This document shows positions 26,566 through 35,983 of a DNA stretch of 64,000 nucleotides, one piece after another (positions within the stretch are counted from its first letter, which is position 1; each line of letters begins with the position of its first letter). Position numbers and translations under genes: made by a program. A model generated the notes under the pieces. The model made no database searches. It was not told the origin of the DNA and saw nothing but the letters and a program-made list of their open reading frames with translations. Source of the stretch: a virus; the IMG/VR virus record IMGVR_UViG_3300040960_001631, positions 1 to 64,000 of that record. One strand, written 5' to 3'.

Positions 26566-29298
26566 CTACTGTACATTAGACGTTCCGTCACTATTTTGAG
26601 GACCTGGATTATTAGTATTTTCTGGTGTTGTAGGTGATTCTTGTTCCTCCTCTTCAGACAATTCTTTAGAAGGAGCAATATAGTAGTCTCTGCCCCTTGG
26701 GTCACCTTCTGTATGCACTTGTGCATCTGTACTAGGACCTTGCGGAATAATACCTGCTGGGAATCTATAATTGCCGCCTTCATTAGCTGCTGTACTAAAG
26801 TGCATTGCATCGTCTATTCTTGTCCATGCGCCGCCCCATCCTAAACCAAACTGTTTAGCTAATTCGCCTACTCCTGCAGGCATATCGGTTTTTGGAGCAT
26901 CAGGTGGACGTGGACTGAATAGTCCATTTGGAGATGTATTTCTTACTGGATTTGGCGGGTTGATATCAATTGCTGCGCCGCTAGCGTGTGTACTATATCT
27001 GCTAGAATTACCAATTTTGCGCTTACAATAACCTAATAATGTTTTAATTTCATAACCACTATCTTCTAGTGCATCAATAAAGCCTTGGAAGTTAGGAACC
27101 CAAATTTCTGCAACTTGTGCAGTAAGTCCGCGTTTCTTACTTGTAATAGTTCCAAGAGGACCGTCACCTTTAAAGAATCTATTACAGTAACTACCGTCAC
27201 CTCTAGTAGTATCAATCTCAAAATTTTCTATATATCTAAGTTCGTTTGACCCAGGAACATTTTCAGGCGGAACTACTTCACCATTTATAATTGCTCCGTC
27301 ACCTGTAGTTCCATAATCATTAGTTCCTGATGACCCTAAAACTTGCGAACTTTGTTGTATATTAGATTTTGATTTTGTAAATGTATCAGGTGTAAGTATT
27401 CTATCTGAAGGAGTTAATTGTCCTGGAGATTCTCTATCTGTCTGTTCTGGTTTAAGACCTACCGGATCCATGTTTTCATGCATTGGCCATGGTTCGTGTT
27501 GTGGAGCTCGTGTAAGTATACTTTCGTAAGGAACAGTATCTTGTGACCCAGGAAAAGTATAAGGTAATACAATTTGTGTTAAAGGAGTAACATAATCCGC
27601 AGGTTTGGCTTCTGTTGCTGCGGTTGCACTTAATGCTGTAGTTGCTGCTTCGCCTGTAACTGCTTTTCCTGTATTCCAAGATATTTTTGTCGCATCACCT
27701 GCAATAGCTGTTCCGCCTAACATATTAATTCCACTAGCTGCTTCAAAATGTTGTGAATCTGATTGTATGTCAAATGCACCCGAAACAGTGGTATGTTGAG
27801 CACCTTGAGTTATTGTGTCAAAATTTGCTGCACTTAGTATTTTTGTGTCTGCAAGTGATGTTAAATTTATACCTTCTGCTTTATTAAAATAGCTGCCAGT
27901 AGCAAGATCGTTTATATTACTAGCACTTTCTCTATAAAATGTATGTGCAGATTTTTGATGGAAACCACCTTTAGAAGTATCAAATATATTCCCTGATGTT
28001 TTATGGTAATTTCCTTTTATAGAAACATATTCATCTTCTTCAACTTTGATATTACTAGTACCTAACACATTTCTTCTATATGTTTCGCCTACTAATATAT
28101 TTGTATCATATTTACTTTCTATTTGTATTCTTCCGCACTCCAATCCATCCATTGTTTTTTGGCCGTCACTAAATCGTGCTTGTGCTCGCATATTGATATT
28201 ACGTCCTGCATCAATATTAAAATCTCTTTCAGCAGTAAAATTAATATCTTGGTTACTCATAACACTTATACTATCATCTGCATGTATATCAATTTTTCCG
28301 TCTGATGTTAATTCAATCCAAGCTGTTCCGCGACTGTTTGATATGTAGATTAGATCTTCTGAATTATGTAAAAGTATTTGATGCCCGGTTCTAGTACGTA
28401 TTCTAAATAATTCGTTTTGAGGAATAGTTTCATCGCCGCCCGGATAGTTTGCACCTTTGTTTACATATCTTGGAGGACCGTCTTCTGCATGTGTTTCTCT
28501 TACAAATCTTTCATCGCCATCGTCCATAACTATAGACGAGCCGCCAAGTCTGTTGTATGGTAATTCTACTTTTTTACCATCTGGACCTATTTCAAATTTT
28601 GGAGATTTTTTGCGTTTATCTCTAGGACCAGGAGTACTCCATCCAAACACCATACTTGGAAAATCTCGTCTAGCACTAGAAGTTGTTGTTCCTCTTGCTT
28701 CGTCTAGTAATAATCCTTGTACTTCTAACACCTGTGTAAAATCTTTATTGTACGGTTTATTAAAAAGTGTAGGATCTACTTTTTCACCAGTTTCAACTAG
28801 CTTATTGTATTCACCTACAGGTAATTTTGCTCCTTTTAAGTGCTCTGGAGTATTTTCTGTTGTTAACGATGTTGCAGCACGACCATCAGGAATCATAAAA
28901 TTCATATAATCGTCTTGTATGCAACCTATCCAATATCCAAAGTTTTTATTGCCTTCTGCAAATATTACTAAACATTTTGTACCTACATCTGGGGGTACTG
29001 CCCAAAACCCATAACTTTTTTGTGTATATTCATACCCGTCATTTTCAGTTAAACCTGCGCTGGGTGTTGCTCCATAAAATGGACTAAGGTATCTTACAGT
29101 TTCTAATTGCCCGCTTCTTTCTGGTAGATTTCCTGCAGAAGTATAATTTAATAATTCAACTTCGAGTGTACCCATAGTGTTTACATCTAGATTATTAACT
29201 ACTACAGCTTCATAAGGAACTCCTGCCTTTATTGGAGGCAATTCTCTAGTACTTCTAGTGTATGTTGTACCTTTTCTTGGTGGTTCGTTTCTAGCCAT
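26566..29298 (-). CDS. gp5: gp5-like baseplate hub/needle protein with C-terminal M15 peptidase domain (910 aa)
   Basis: Residues ~30-135 resemble the OB-fold of gp5/VgrG (VVNNLDVNTMGTLEVELLNY, FWAVPPDVGTKCLVIF). A run near 330-400 has gp5-type beta-helix repeats (GKIDIHADDSISVMS, NINMRAQA). Residues ~715-850 form an M15 D,D-/L,D-peptidase-like domain with zinc-ligand motifs STHASGAAIDI and DDAMHFS. It would form the spike under the tail tube and cleave peptidoglycan crosslinks during entry. T4 gp5 carries a lysozyme domain instead. The ATG at 29298 in a TAATG overlap is chosen over a TTG 15 bp upstream. The C-terminal tail is acidic and Pro/Asn-rich. Confidence 0.8.
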   Translation of the reverse strand: MARNEPPRKGTTYTRSTRELPPIKAGVPYEAVVVNNLDVNTMGTLEVELLNYTSAGNLPERSGQLETVRYLSPFYGATPSAGLTENDGYEYTQKSYGFWAVPPDVGTKCLVIFAEGNKNFGYWIGCIQDDYMNFMIPDGRAATSLTTENTPEHLKGAKLPVGEYNKLVETGEKVDPTLFNKPYNKDFTQVLEVQGLLLDEARGTTTSSARRDFPSMVFGWSTPGPRDKRKKSPKFEIGPDGKKVELPYNRLGGSSIVMDDGDERFVRETHAEDGPPRYVNKGANYPGGDETIPQNELFRIRTRTGHQILLHNSEDLIYISNSRGTAWIELTSDGKIDIHADDSISVMSNQDINFTAERDFNIDAGRNINMRAQARFSDGQKTMDGLECGRIQIESKYDTNILVGETYRRNVLGTSNIKVEEDEYVSIKGNYHKTSGNIFDTSKGGFHQKSAHTFYRESASNINDLATGSYFNKAEGINLTSLADTKILSAANFDTITQGAQHTTVSGAFDIQSDSQHFEAASGINMLGGTAIAGDATKISWNTGKAVTGEAATTALSATAATEAKPADYVTPLTQIVLPYTFPGSQDTVPYESILTRAPQHEPWPMHENMDPVGLKPEQTDRESPGQLTPSDRILTPDTFTKSKSNIQQSSQVLGSSGTNDYGTTGDGAIINGEVVPPENVPGSNELRYIENFEIDTTRGDGSYCNRFFKGDGPLGTITSKKRGLTAQVAEIWVPNFQGFIDALEDSGYEIKTLLGYCKRKIGNSSRYSTHASGAAIDINPPNPVRNTSPNGLFSPRPPDAPKTDMPAGVGELAKQFGLGWGGAWTRIDDAMHFSTAANEGGNYRFPAGIIPQGPSTDAQVHTEGDPRGRDYYIAPSKELSEEEEQESPTTPENTNNPGPQNSDGTSNVQ

Positions 29299-30581
29299 TA
29301 TGTATTGATCCAATTCTTAGCAGTATTTTTAACTTCATTTGCAACTTTGTTTACCTCATTTTCTGCTAATTTGATAGCATTATTGGCGTCAGTAACTAAC
29401 CCATTTGAAACTTTATCTAAAGCTCCTTTAAGATTTCCTGTAACTGCTTCGTTAACGCAATCACCTATATCATCTGGAAAAATATCTGCCACACTACCAA
29501 GTGCATCCTTAATAATATCATCAGGATACGGAAGTTCAGGTGCACCAGAATCAGCATTACCTGTTTCTCCTGTAGGCAAAGGATCTGGCTCATCTGGTTT
29601 AGGAACCAGATCAGGTAATTGTTCTTGACCTCTAGGGTCTGATGCGTCTGGATCTTGTTCTGGAGGTTTAGGAGCAATAACACCTGCATCTGTTGTTGTA
29701 TTAGATTCTCCTACAGTTGTGATAGTTGTAGGAGTTGCTGCTGCGGCACTTAATCCATGAATAAGAACATCTTTGACTTTTTCTCCAGATCTAAAATCAT
29801 AACGATCATCTAAAGGGTCTATAACATAATATGTATAAGGATTATCATAATTTGGAAGTTCGGTACTAGGCAAAGGTGCTGCTCCTGCTCTTGTGCCTCT
29901 ATATGCGCCTACACCTGAACCTGCTGCTGCACGTTCAACTTGCGTTCTTTCGCTTACTCCGCTTGCAGGTAAACCCCTGTTGGCGCCTGAAGTAGAAACA
30001 TCAATTTCAGTAACTTCACCTCGTCCGCCACTTTTAATATCTTCAAGTTGCTGATATACTGTATCAGGATCGTGATTAGCTTTGTTTAACCCGTCATTAG
30101 CATAAAAACTTTGTCCTTTTTTAAGATTTCGTTTTGGCTGATTTTTATAAACACTTCCTGCAGGTATATCATAAGGTACAGGCATACTTGCAAATTCTGC
30201 TGCTAAAAATACCATAAATTGTCCAGTATTAATACTGCCTGTTTTCCATTGTTCGTACTTACGAAATTTTACTAGACGTTGAATGATCATAGCATCTTGG
30301 ACATCTGGCGAATAAACTGTTCGTAAGGGATCACATCCTAAGTATCCAGCACATTCACCTAATACATCTTTAAGCATTTGATATTTGCCTACAGCACTTG
30401 AGCGTCTGCCTGCATCTAAACGTTGTTGCTGATATGCTTGAACTTGAGATATCGTCATTGATGTAAGAGAGGGTTCTACATGACCTGGCCACACGCTACA
30501 GTACGGATTACTCCTAACTGCTTCTCCGTCTGCAATCATTCTTAATAAATGTCTGTCTTGGTCACTTACTGTTACTGCCAT
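29298..30581 (-). CDS. Tail-associated lysozyme/transglycosylase-like protein (427 aa)
   Basis: The first ~150 residues look like a phage muramidase or lytic transglycosylase fold. There is an acidic residue after an N-terminal helix (LLRMIADGEA), then SSAVGKYQMLKDVLGE, which resembles the 'GRYQ' motif of lambda-endolysin-type enzymes, and a helical tail. The rest is low-complexity Pro/Asp/Gly-rich sequence ending in an amphipathic helix. Between the gp5-like hub and other baseplate genes it is more likely a virion-borne cell-wall enzyme than the lysis endolysin. It may supply the glycan-cutting activity the adjacent hub lacks. The catalytic Glu is inferred from family resemblance. Confidence 0.6.
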   Translation of the reverse strand: MAVTVSDQDRHLLRMIADGEAVRSNPYCSVWPGHVEPSLTSMTISQVQAYQQQRLDAGRRSSAVGKYQMLKDVLGECAGYLGCDPLRTVYSPDVQDAMIIQRLVKFRKYEQWKTGSINTGQFMVFLAAEFASMPVPYDIPAGSVYKNQPKRNLKKGQSFYANDGLNKANHDPDTVYQQLEDIKSGGRGEVTEIDVSTSGANRGLPASGVSERTQVERAAAGSGVGAYRGTRAGAAPLPSTELPNYDNPYTYYVIDPLDDRYDFRSGEKVKDVLIHGLSAAAATPTTITTVGESNTTTDAGVIAPKPPEQDPDASDPRGQEQLPDLVPKPDEPDPLPTGETGNADSGAPELPYPDDIIKDALGSVADIFPDDIGDCVNEAVTGNLKGALDKVSNGLVTDANNAIKLAENEVNKVANEVKNTAKNWINT

Positions 30582-30591
30582 TTATTATCCT

Positions 30592-33500
30592 CTACACTGT
30601 AAATTTAACGCCCGTAATATTGTTTAGAGCATTTTTAGCATCAGCTGAAACTTTACCTAACGCATTATTTACATCAGCTTCTATTGCAGCAATATCTTTT
30701 CTTAAACCAGGAAATGACTGGAATGCATTTTGAGGTGGTTGCCAAGATACTCCTGCTATATTAATTGTTGGTACATTATTAAGGACACTATTAACTTCTG
30801 GAAATAAATTGTTTGCAACATTATCTATTTCATCTCCAACTTCTGTTAATACTCGTTTGATTGGAGATTCGCATGGATCGTCAGATACTGCTCCTTGTCC
30901 ATTGCCGCCAACTTGGCCCGTAGGCGGAGTAGTTCCTACACCGTTGTTAACAGAAACATCGTCAGCTACACCTACAAATCCTTGCGATGTTCCTGATTCG
31001 TTTTCTTGTCCTCTTGATCTTACAAGATCTATGGTTTGAGTAAATTTTCCTCCGTTAAAACTGCTTTCAACAGTTAACACTTGGTATATTCCACTAAATT
31101 CAGGAACAAGTTTTGAATATGCTACATTGCTTCCTGTAAGAGAATAATCTACAGGAGTTCTAAAATTAACAATTACATACACTTGATTTTCAAGATATGT
31201 CATATATCCGTCTTGTGTTATTGACGGTCCTTCACCTCTGTCTCCTATATAATTTCCTGTTTGGGTAGGAATAAAATAAGGATCTCCCATAATCTCTAAA
31301 GAAGCAGTAAGCATATCAACATTATTGTTTAAAAATCTGTGATGGAATGTTTCTGCAAGACGCTTACGAATATCTGTTGTTCTACTGTCTCCTGTAATAG
31401 GAAAACTTCTAGCTTCACTTACTGAACCGCCACCAACACCGTTTGAGTCTGCATTGCCGTCTACTTCTCCTGTAGTTGCGCCTTTTTGATCGCCTGTATT
31501 TTGCAAAGTTTTTCTGTCTGACCCATTACTTGCAAGGCCACCCGAGTTCATACCGAAATTAGCATAAGCTTCTTGTAAAAATGTATTATTAAATTGAATG
31601 TCAAAGTTTAATACACTATCATTTTTTCCGGTGTATATGTAATTGTATTCTTTTTTTGCTGCTGCTCTTATACCGCCTCTATTAGGAGCTACACCTGAAG
31701 GACTTTGGAAAGAAGCATCATCAGCAAAAAATGGCACAACACTATAAACATAAATTCGAGGCATCCTACCGAATCTTCTTTCTGCTTCAGGATCATTGTC
31801 TAAAAACACATGAGTGTTAATTCTATATAATTTTCTTATTCCGTTATCAGCATTGTCTACAGCATTTTCGGCAGCATATTCACTGTCTACTAAAACTTTT
31901 TCAATTATTTCATCTATGCGCATTCCTGCTGTAAAAGATTTTTCTCTTGCTTTTTCAGCAACCGACAATTCAGTTGTTGTAGTATCAGCAACACCTTCGT
32001 CATTGTAACATGCACTAGGATCTGCTGCCGCAGCAGTACCACCTTGATTATCATCAGTAACAAGCAAACTTATTCCAATTTCATTCATAAACGAAATGTC
32101 TCTTGAATAATTTTCTAAATTATTAGCAATTGTATTTTTAGCAGGTACTGCAACATTGTCAATTGATTCTTGCTTGCGTGGATCATTTTCTGGTAGCTCA
32201 GAAAGACCTTTTTCTATTTGAAGTTGTTCTGCGGCTGTTTTTGTAATTTGATCAGGAACTGTCATTTGTCCTGCTACAATTTTCATTATAGCAGAAGGAT
32301 CTCTAGGAAACGCAATTACAACTCTATCTCCATTTGGCTGTGCTCCAGATTCTTCTAAAGCAGCTCTTCTTTGATTCATTGTTGCAGTAACAGACCTATC
32401 AACACCTGATAGTACATCAGACACAGTTGTTCCTACAGTATTGATATCCGATTTTACTTCAGCTGCTTCGTCGCTAAGAGCAATTTCACTATAAGGAACT
32501 GCTTGCACTTCGTAAGTAGAGCCCGATCCTGTAACAGAAAAGTTAACATTTATAATCTGTATAGGAATATATGCTGGGGCTTGTACTGGTGTAATACTTT
32601 GTGTACCGTTTTCACTCCACCCTACAAATTCTATTTTTATGCAAAACGGAGCACTGTTATAATTACTGTAACCTAGGTCTCCTGCGGCTGTTACTAACGA
32701 TTGTATAAAATTACCCATACTATAAGGTTCACTTACTTCAAAGCGCAAATCAGTACCTATTGTTGTTCCAGTTTTTTGGTTAGGTTGTATTACACCTTTT
32801 GTAGTTAAGTTATCTATAAAATATTCAGCATCGCCGCCGATTTCGTTTTCTATAGGAATTCGGTGCCTTTTATTATAGTGGCCGCCTCCTGTCCTAGCAA
32901 TTATTTTTTGGAAATCTCCATTTTCTTTCAATATTAAAGGATTATTGAGTTCAGTTGTAGAAAGTATACCTAAAGTAATAACATAGTTCCAAGAATTGAA
33001 TTCGTTTAATGGATTACTTATAAAGTTTGGTTTTCCGGATGTGCCTGTAACATTACCGCCTGATGCTAATGCATTAGAAAATATTCCTATACCACTTCTG
33101 TCTTCTATTTCATCTGCTAGTTCTCTTAGAACATCAAATGTACCTCCTACGGCACCTAAAATAGTTTCAAATTCCTTAGGAATTACATTTATAATTTGGT
33201 TTGTAAAATTAGATAAATCACTAAATCCACCTACGATATTGTTAAGTGTATCAAAACTAAATCCTTTAACAAAATCTCCTGGAGAATTAAAGTTACCAAT
33301 TTTGCTACTTATAGCATTACCAATTTTATCTAGTTCTTGAGAACCAATTCCGTCAAAAATACTTAAATCTAAATTTGTATTAATTGCTTGTTTAAGATCT
33401 GCTCCCGGGTTAGCAGCTACAGTACTCAAAATATTATCTAATTTTAGTGCGCCCGACTCTTGTAAAAAATTAAAGCCGCCTGCTTGGACTTTTGCTAAAA

Positions 33501-33744
33501 CATTATTAGCAGCACCTGTTGTTGCAGCAGTAATAGCATTACTGTTTTTAAACATTGTTGAAACTTCTTGAGCAGTTCTGTTTATTATTTCATTTGTATT
33601 TTCAAATCCAACAGCATTTACACCTGTAACAGAAACATTTGAACTAGTATTTTTTGTTGCCGTAGTAATAGCCTTTGCAACATCGTCTGCATCGTTTATA
33701 GCACCAAGAAGTGCACCACCTGTGTTTGCAAAAATAGATGCCAT
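30592..33744 (-). CDS. Large baseplate/virion structural protein, family not identified (1050 aa)
   Basis: The N-terminal ~240 residues are Ala/Asn-rich and helical, like a tail-tube or hub interaction region. Around residue 250 the motif NEFNSWNYVITLGIL begins a beta-rich core that runs to ~850 (VNFRTPVDYSLTGSNVAYSK). The C-terminal ~200 residues return to helical, Asn-rich sequence. I associate this pattern with virion proteins of T4-like marine phages located between gp53 and the hub genes, possibly a hub component. No enzyme motif was seen. A GGAG ribosome site precedes the ATG, and its start abuts the gp53 stop. Confidence 0.65.
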   Translation of the reverse strand: MASIFANTGGALLGAINDADDVAKAITTATKNTSSNVSVTGVNAVGFENTNEIINRTAQEVSTMFKNSNAITAATTGAANNVLAKVQAGGFNFLQESGALKLDNILSTVAANPGADLKQAINTNLDLSIFDGIGSQELDKIGNAISSKIGNFNSPGDFVKGFSFDTLNNIVGGFSDLSNFTNQIINVIPKEFETILGAVGGTFDVLRELADEIEDRSGIGIFSNALASGGNVTGTSGKPNFISNPLNEFNSWNYVITLGILSTTELNNPLILKENGDFQKIIARTGGGHYNKRHRIPIENEIGGDAEYFIDNLTTKGVIQPNQKTGTTIGTDLRFEVSEPYSMGNFIQSLVTAAGDLGYSNYNSAPFCIKIEFVGWSENGTQSITPVQAPAYIPIQIINVNFSVTGSGSTYEVQAVPYSEIALSDEAAEVKSDINTVGTTVSDVLSGVDRSVTATMNQRRAALEESGAQPNGDRVVIAFPRDPSAIMKIVAGQMTVPDQITKTAAEQLQIEKGLSELPENDPRKQESIDNVAVPAKNTIANNLENYSRDISFMNEIGISLLVTDDNQGGTAAAADPSACYNDEGVADTTTTELSVAEKAREKSFTAGMRIDEIIEKVLVDSEYAAENAVDNADNGIRKLYRINTHVFLDNDPEAERRFGRMPRIYVYSVVPFFADDASFQSPSGVAPNRGGIRAAAKKEYNYIYTGKNDSVLNFDIQFNNTFLQEAYANFGMNSGGLASNGSDRKTLQNTGDQKGATTGEVDGNADSNGVGGGSVSEARSFPITGDSRTTDIRKRLAETFHHRFLNNNVDMLTASLEIMGDPYFIPTQTGNYIGDRGEGPSITQDGYMTYLENQVYVIVNFRTPVDYSLTGSNVAYSKLVPEFSGIYQVLTVESSFNGGKFTQTIDLVRSRGQENESGTSQGFVGVADDVSVNNGVGTTPPTGQVGGNGQGAVSDDPCESPIKRVLTEVGDEIDNVANNLFPEVNSVLNNVPTINIAGVSWQPPQNAFQSFPGLRKDIAAIEADVNNALGKVSADAKNALNNITGVKFTV

Positions 33745-34071
33745 TTATGCTCCTAAAATACTTTTTAAATGTTTTCTTTGAGGCAGATAGATTTTTGTGC
33801 CTGCAACAAAGTCAAAAACTGGATCTTTTAATATATCAGGATTTCTTTGTGTAAAAATCCACCATAGTTCTCTACTAGAATATAAATCAAAAGCTAATAA
33901 ATCTGGACGGTATGTATAAGCAGGCGTTATCTCATATAAAATGTCATCGCCTGCTACAGGAACAGGTCTAGCTCTCATTATATCTAAATATCCTGCACTA
34001 GTAATAGGTGTTTTTCCGTAGGGACCTTTATTTTTTATTTTATCAATGTTTGCGTCAGTTAATCCAGCCAT
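33745..34071 (-). CDS. gp53: Baseplate wedge protein gp53
   Basis: A short protein (108 aa, against about 196 in T4) with the gp53/LysM-like core: TYRPDLLAFDLYSSRELWWI, TQRNPD, DPVFDF and GTKIYLPQ. gp53 is the last wedge protein to join and clips adjacent wedges to the central hub. The start overlaps the stop of the upstream gene by one base (TAATG). The gene ends exactly where the 1050-aa gene begins, so the three are tightly coupled. Confidence 0.8.
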   Translation of the reverse strand: MAGLTDANIDKIKNKGPYGKTPITSAGYLDIMRARPVPVAGDDILYEITPAYTYRPDLLAFDLYSSRELWWIFTQRNPDILKDPVFDFVAGTKIYLPQRKHLKSILGA

Positions 34072-35000
34072 TAGATAAATCCTTCATCTGAGTTTATAAA
34101 GTCTCCTCTAGCAAATGCTTCTAAGCTAAATCTGCTATGAGCTGTTCTTGCATAATTTGGTATTACTGTAACAGTAAAAATACTTTGTGTAGGCACATAT
34201 GTTACTTCACCATTTATATCACACTCAATATAATCTACATCTGCTGGCATATCAGTAGTAAAATTAGATATTAGTACAGGAACATTATTGAAAACATGTT
34301 TACCGTAACCGTTTAGTCTACAAACAGGTGGAGGATTTCCTAAGTCGTTACTCTGACCATAATACATCTTTGTCATTGTTCTTAAGAAATGCAAACATGC
34401 TACCCAATATCTTGCATCGTCATCATTTTCGCTAAAAAACTCTCCTGTAATAGTAATATTATCTACTTGACTGTTTTCATAAGCATAAAAAGGGTGGTTA
34501 GTGTGTGTAGGATGCACTGATGTATAGTTTGCACTTGAACCTAAAATAATTGTAGGAGTGAAAGGAAACAGCATACTATTTCCTGTGCTTGCTATCGGAC
34601 GTAATATATCACCTTGTATTAAATTTTCAGGTGCTGTAATCTTTACACGCCAATCTAATGCATCAACAGTTGTGTAATCATCTCTAATAATTGCCCTTGT
34701 AAATGTTTTTCCCTGAGGTGATGCTCCGTAACCTACATTTTGTAAGGCGTTCGATGCCATTCGTATCGCGGATCCAACTTGTCCCAAAGAACCATTGCCG
34801 CCATTGATTAAAGTATCAACTGCTCCTAGTGCATTCGCAACATTGTCAAGTGTACTGCCCCGCCCTGAAGAAATATTTCTAAATGAGGTTACTGCTGTGT
34901 TGAGACTAGAGGTTACTCTGCTTACACTTTGGGCAGTTTGTACAATATTACTTCCTATAATATTGCTTGCTAAGTTATTGAATGAACTAAAAATTGACAT
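34071..35000 (-). CDS. Baseplate tail-tube cap/initiator-like protein (gp48/gp54-like, 309 aa)
   Basis: The N-terminal ~90 residues are a helical Ser/Asn/Ala-rich region. Residues ~100-300 are a beta-barrel-like domain with motifs LDWRVKITAPENL, FPFTPTIILGSSANY, PFYAYENSQVDNITITGEFF and FTVTVIPNYARTAHSRFSLE. Proteins of this type in marine T4-like phages occupy the slot of T4 gp48 or gp54, which cap the hub and start tail-tube growth. I cannot decide between the two. It is the first gene of the minus-strand tail operon, with a late box 18 bp upstream and a GGAGA ribosome site. Confidence 0.65.
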   Translation of the reverse strand: MSIFSSFNNLASNIIGSNIVQTAQSVSRVTSSLNTAVTSFRNISSGRGSTLDNVANALGAVDTLINGGNGSLGQVGSAIRMASNALQNVGYGASPQGKTFTRAIIRDDYTTVDALDWRVKITAPENLIQGDILRPIASTGNSMLFPFTPTIILGSSANYTSVHPTHTNHPFYAYENSQVDNITITGEFFSENDDDARYWVACLHFLRTMTKMYYGQSNDLGNPPPVCRLNGYGKHVFNNVPVLISNFTTDMPADVDYIECDINGEVTYVPTQSIFTVTVIPNYARTAHSRFSLEAFARGDFINSDEGFI

Positions 35001-35017
35001 AATGGCGTATCTCCATA

Positions 35018-35027
35018 AGTATTTAGT
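35018..35027 (-). promoter_or_regulatory. Late promoter for the tail/baseplate operon (ACTAAATACT)
   Basis: The minus-strand CTAAATACT box lies 18 bp upstream of the ATG at 35000. It is back-to-back with the sigma-70 promoter of gp55, and its upstream edge touches that promoter's -35 element. It is probably the main late promoter of the 35-kb minus-strand operon. Confidence 0.5.
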
Positions 35028-35055
35028 TGACTTTTTTAACTACGTATATTATAAT
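35027..35055 (+). promoter_or_regulatory. Host sigma-70-type promoter of gp55
   Basis: TTGACT at 35027-35032, a 17-bp spacer, and a perfect TATAAT at 35050-35055. Transcription would start about 15-20 bp before the gp55 ATG. A late-like AATAAATACT overlaps the -10 (35053-35062), so gp55 might also maintain its own expression late. Confidence 0.8.
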
Positions 35056-35081
35056 AAATACTGTTAGCCAATGGAGAAGGT

Positions 35082-35930
35082 ATGAAAAAGAAAAATTATC
35101 TTAACAATAAAGACATTTTAAAAGAAATACATAGATCAAAAAATACATTTAATAGTTTTGTAGAAAAAGATTATGCTAATTATGATATAATCTTAGATAG
35201 CGTAGACAAAATTAACATCAGAACTATTGCAGAAGCTAAAAGAAACAAGGCAAAACGGTTAGGTTCTGAAGATTACGAAAGACGTAAGCTAGCAGGTGAA
35301 AAAGTAAAACAAGCGGAATGCGAAGTAGACTATAGATCTATTACTAAAGAAGAATTAATCTTTCGTATAAACACATTTGATCATATTCCAGAAGAGCCAG
35401 GACGTAAAAAGAATCCTAAAACTATAGCAGATACAAAAGTAAAATTAAATTTTCCACCTTTTCAACACTATAAGTTTAACGAAGACGGTGAACTAATCTG
35501 TGTTGGCAAAAGTCATTGGCAAGGTGGTATGGAAAATGGACATTTTAGTCATAAACACGGAAAAGCTACAGATAATTTAGCGTTAATGTGGATGAAACTA
35601 GTTGATCGTTATGCAACAAGAGGAAATGTTCGCGGATATACTTACAATGACGAAATGAAGGGGCAGGCAATCCTGCAACTTTCGCAGATTGGCTTACAGT
35701 TTGACGAATCAAAATCTAACAATCCTTTTGCTTATTACACTGCTGCTGTTACTAACTCTTTTGTCCGTGTTATTAACATTGAAAAACGGAATCAAAATAT
35801 ACGTGACGATATATTAGAACAAAATGGATTAAATCCATCTTATACAAGACAGCACGAAGGCGAATGGGAAGCAAGTATTAAAAGAAATGAAGAAGCTAGC
35901 ATGTCAGCTTTTCCAACAAAAAAAGGTTGA
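35082..35930 (+). CDS. gp55: Late-transcription sigma factor gp55
   Basis: The C-terminal half carries the gp55 signature: NLALMWMKLVDRYATRGNVR, YTYNDEMKGQAILQLSQIGL, ESKSNNPFAYYTAAVTNSF, and VRVINIEKRNQNIRDDILE, ending near PSYTRQ. gp55 replaces host sigma-70 on core RNA polymerase and recognises ATAAATA late promoters. At 282 aa it is about 100 residues longer than T4 gp55. The extra N-terminal part is charged, with a conserved-looking FPPFQHYKFNEDGEL segment. A strong GGAGAAGG ribosome site and a near-perfect host promoter precede it, so it is expected to be made before the late genes it controls. Confidence 0.92.
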   Translation: MKKKNYLNNKDILKEIHRSKNTFNSFVEKDYANYDIILDSVDKINIRTIAEAKRNKAKRLGSEDYERRKLAGEKVKQAECEVDYRSITKEELIFRINTFDHIPEEPGRKKNPKTIADTKVKLNFPPFQHYKFNEDGELICVGKSHWQGGMENGHFSHKHGKATDNLALMWMKLVDRYATRGNVRGYTYNDEMKGQAILQLSQIGLQFDESKSNNPFAYYTAAVTNSFVRVINIEKRNQNIRDDILEQNGLNPSYTRQHEGEWEASIKRNEEASMSAFPTKKG

Positions 35931-35955
35931 CAAGTGTTTAAAATCCACGTATACT
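35927..35955 (+). promoter_or_regulatory. Consensus host sigma-70 promoter for gp47-gp46
   Basis: Perfect TTGACA at 35927-35932, a 17-bp spacer, then TATACT at 35950-35955. The -35 overlaps the gp55 stop codon. A TATAAATG string at 35965-35972 lies next to the GGAGA ribosome site and is probably not a late promoter. Confidence 0.8.
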
Positions 35956-35983
35956 TAAACACAGTATAAATGGAGATATTACC

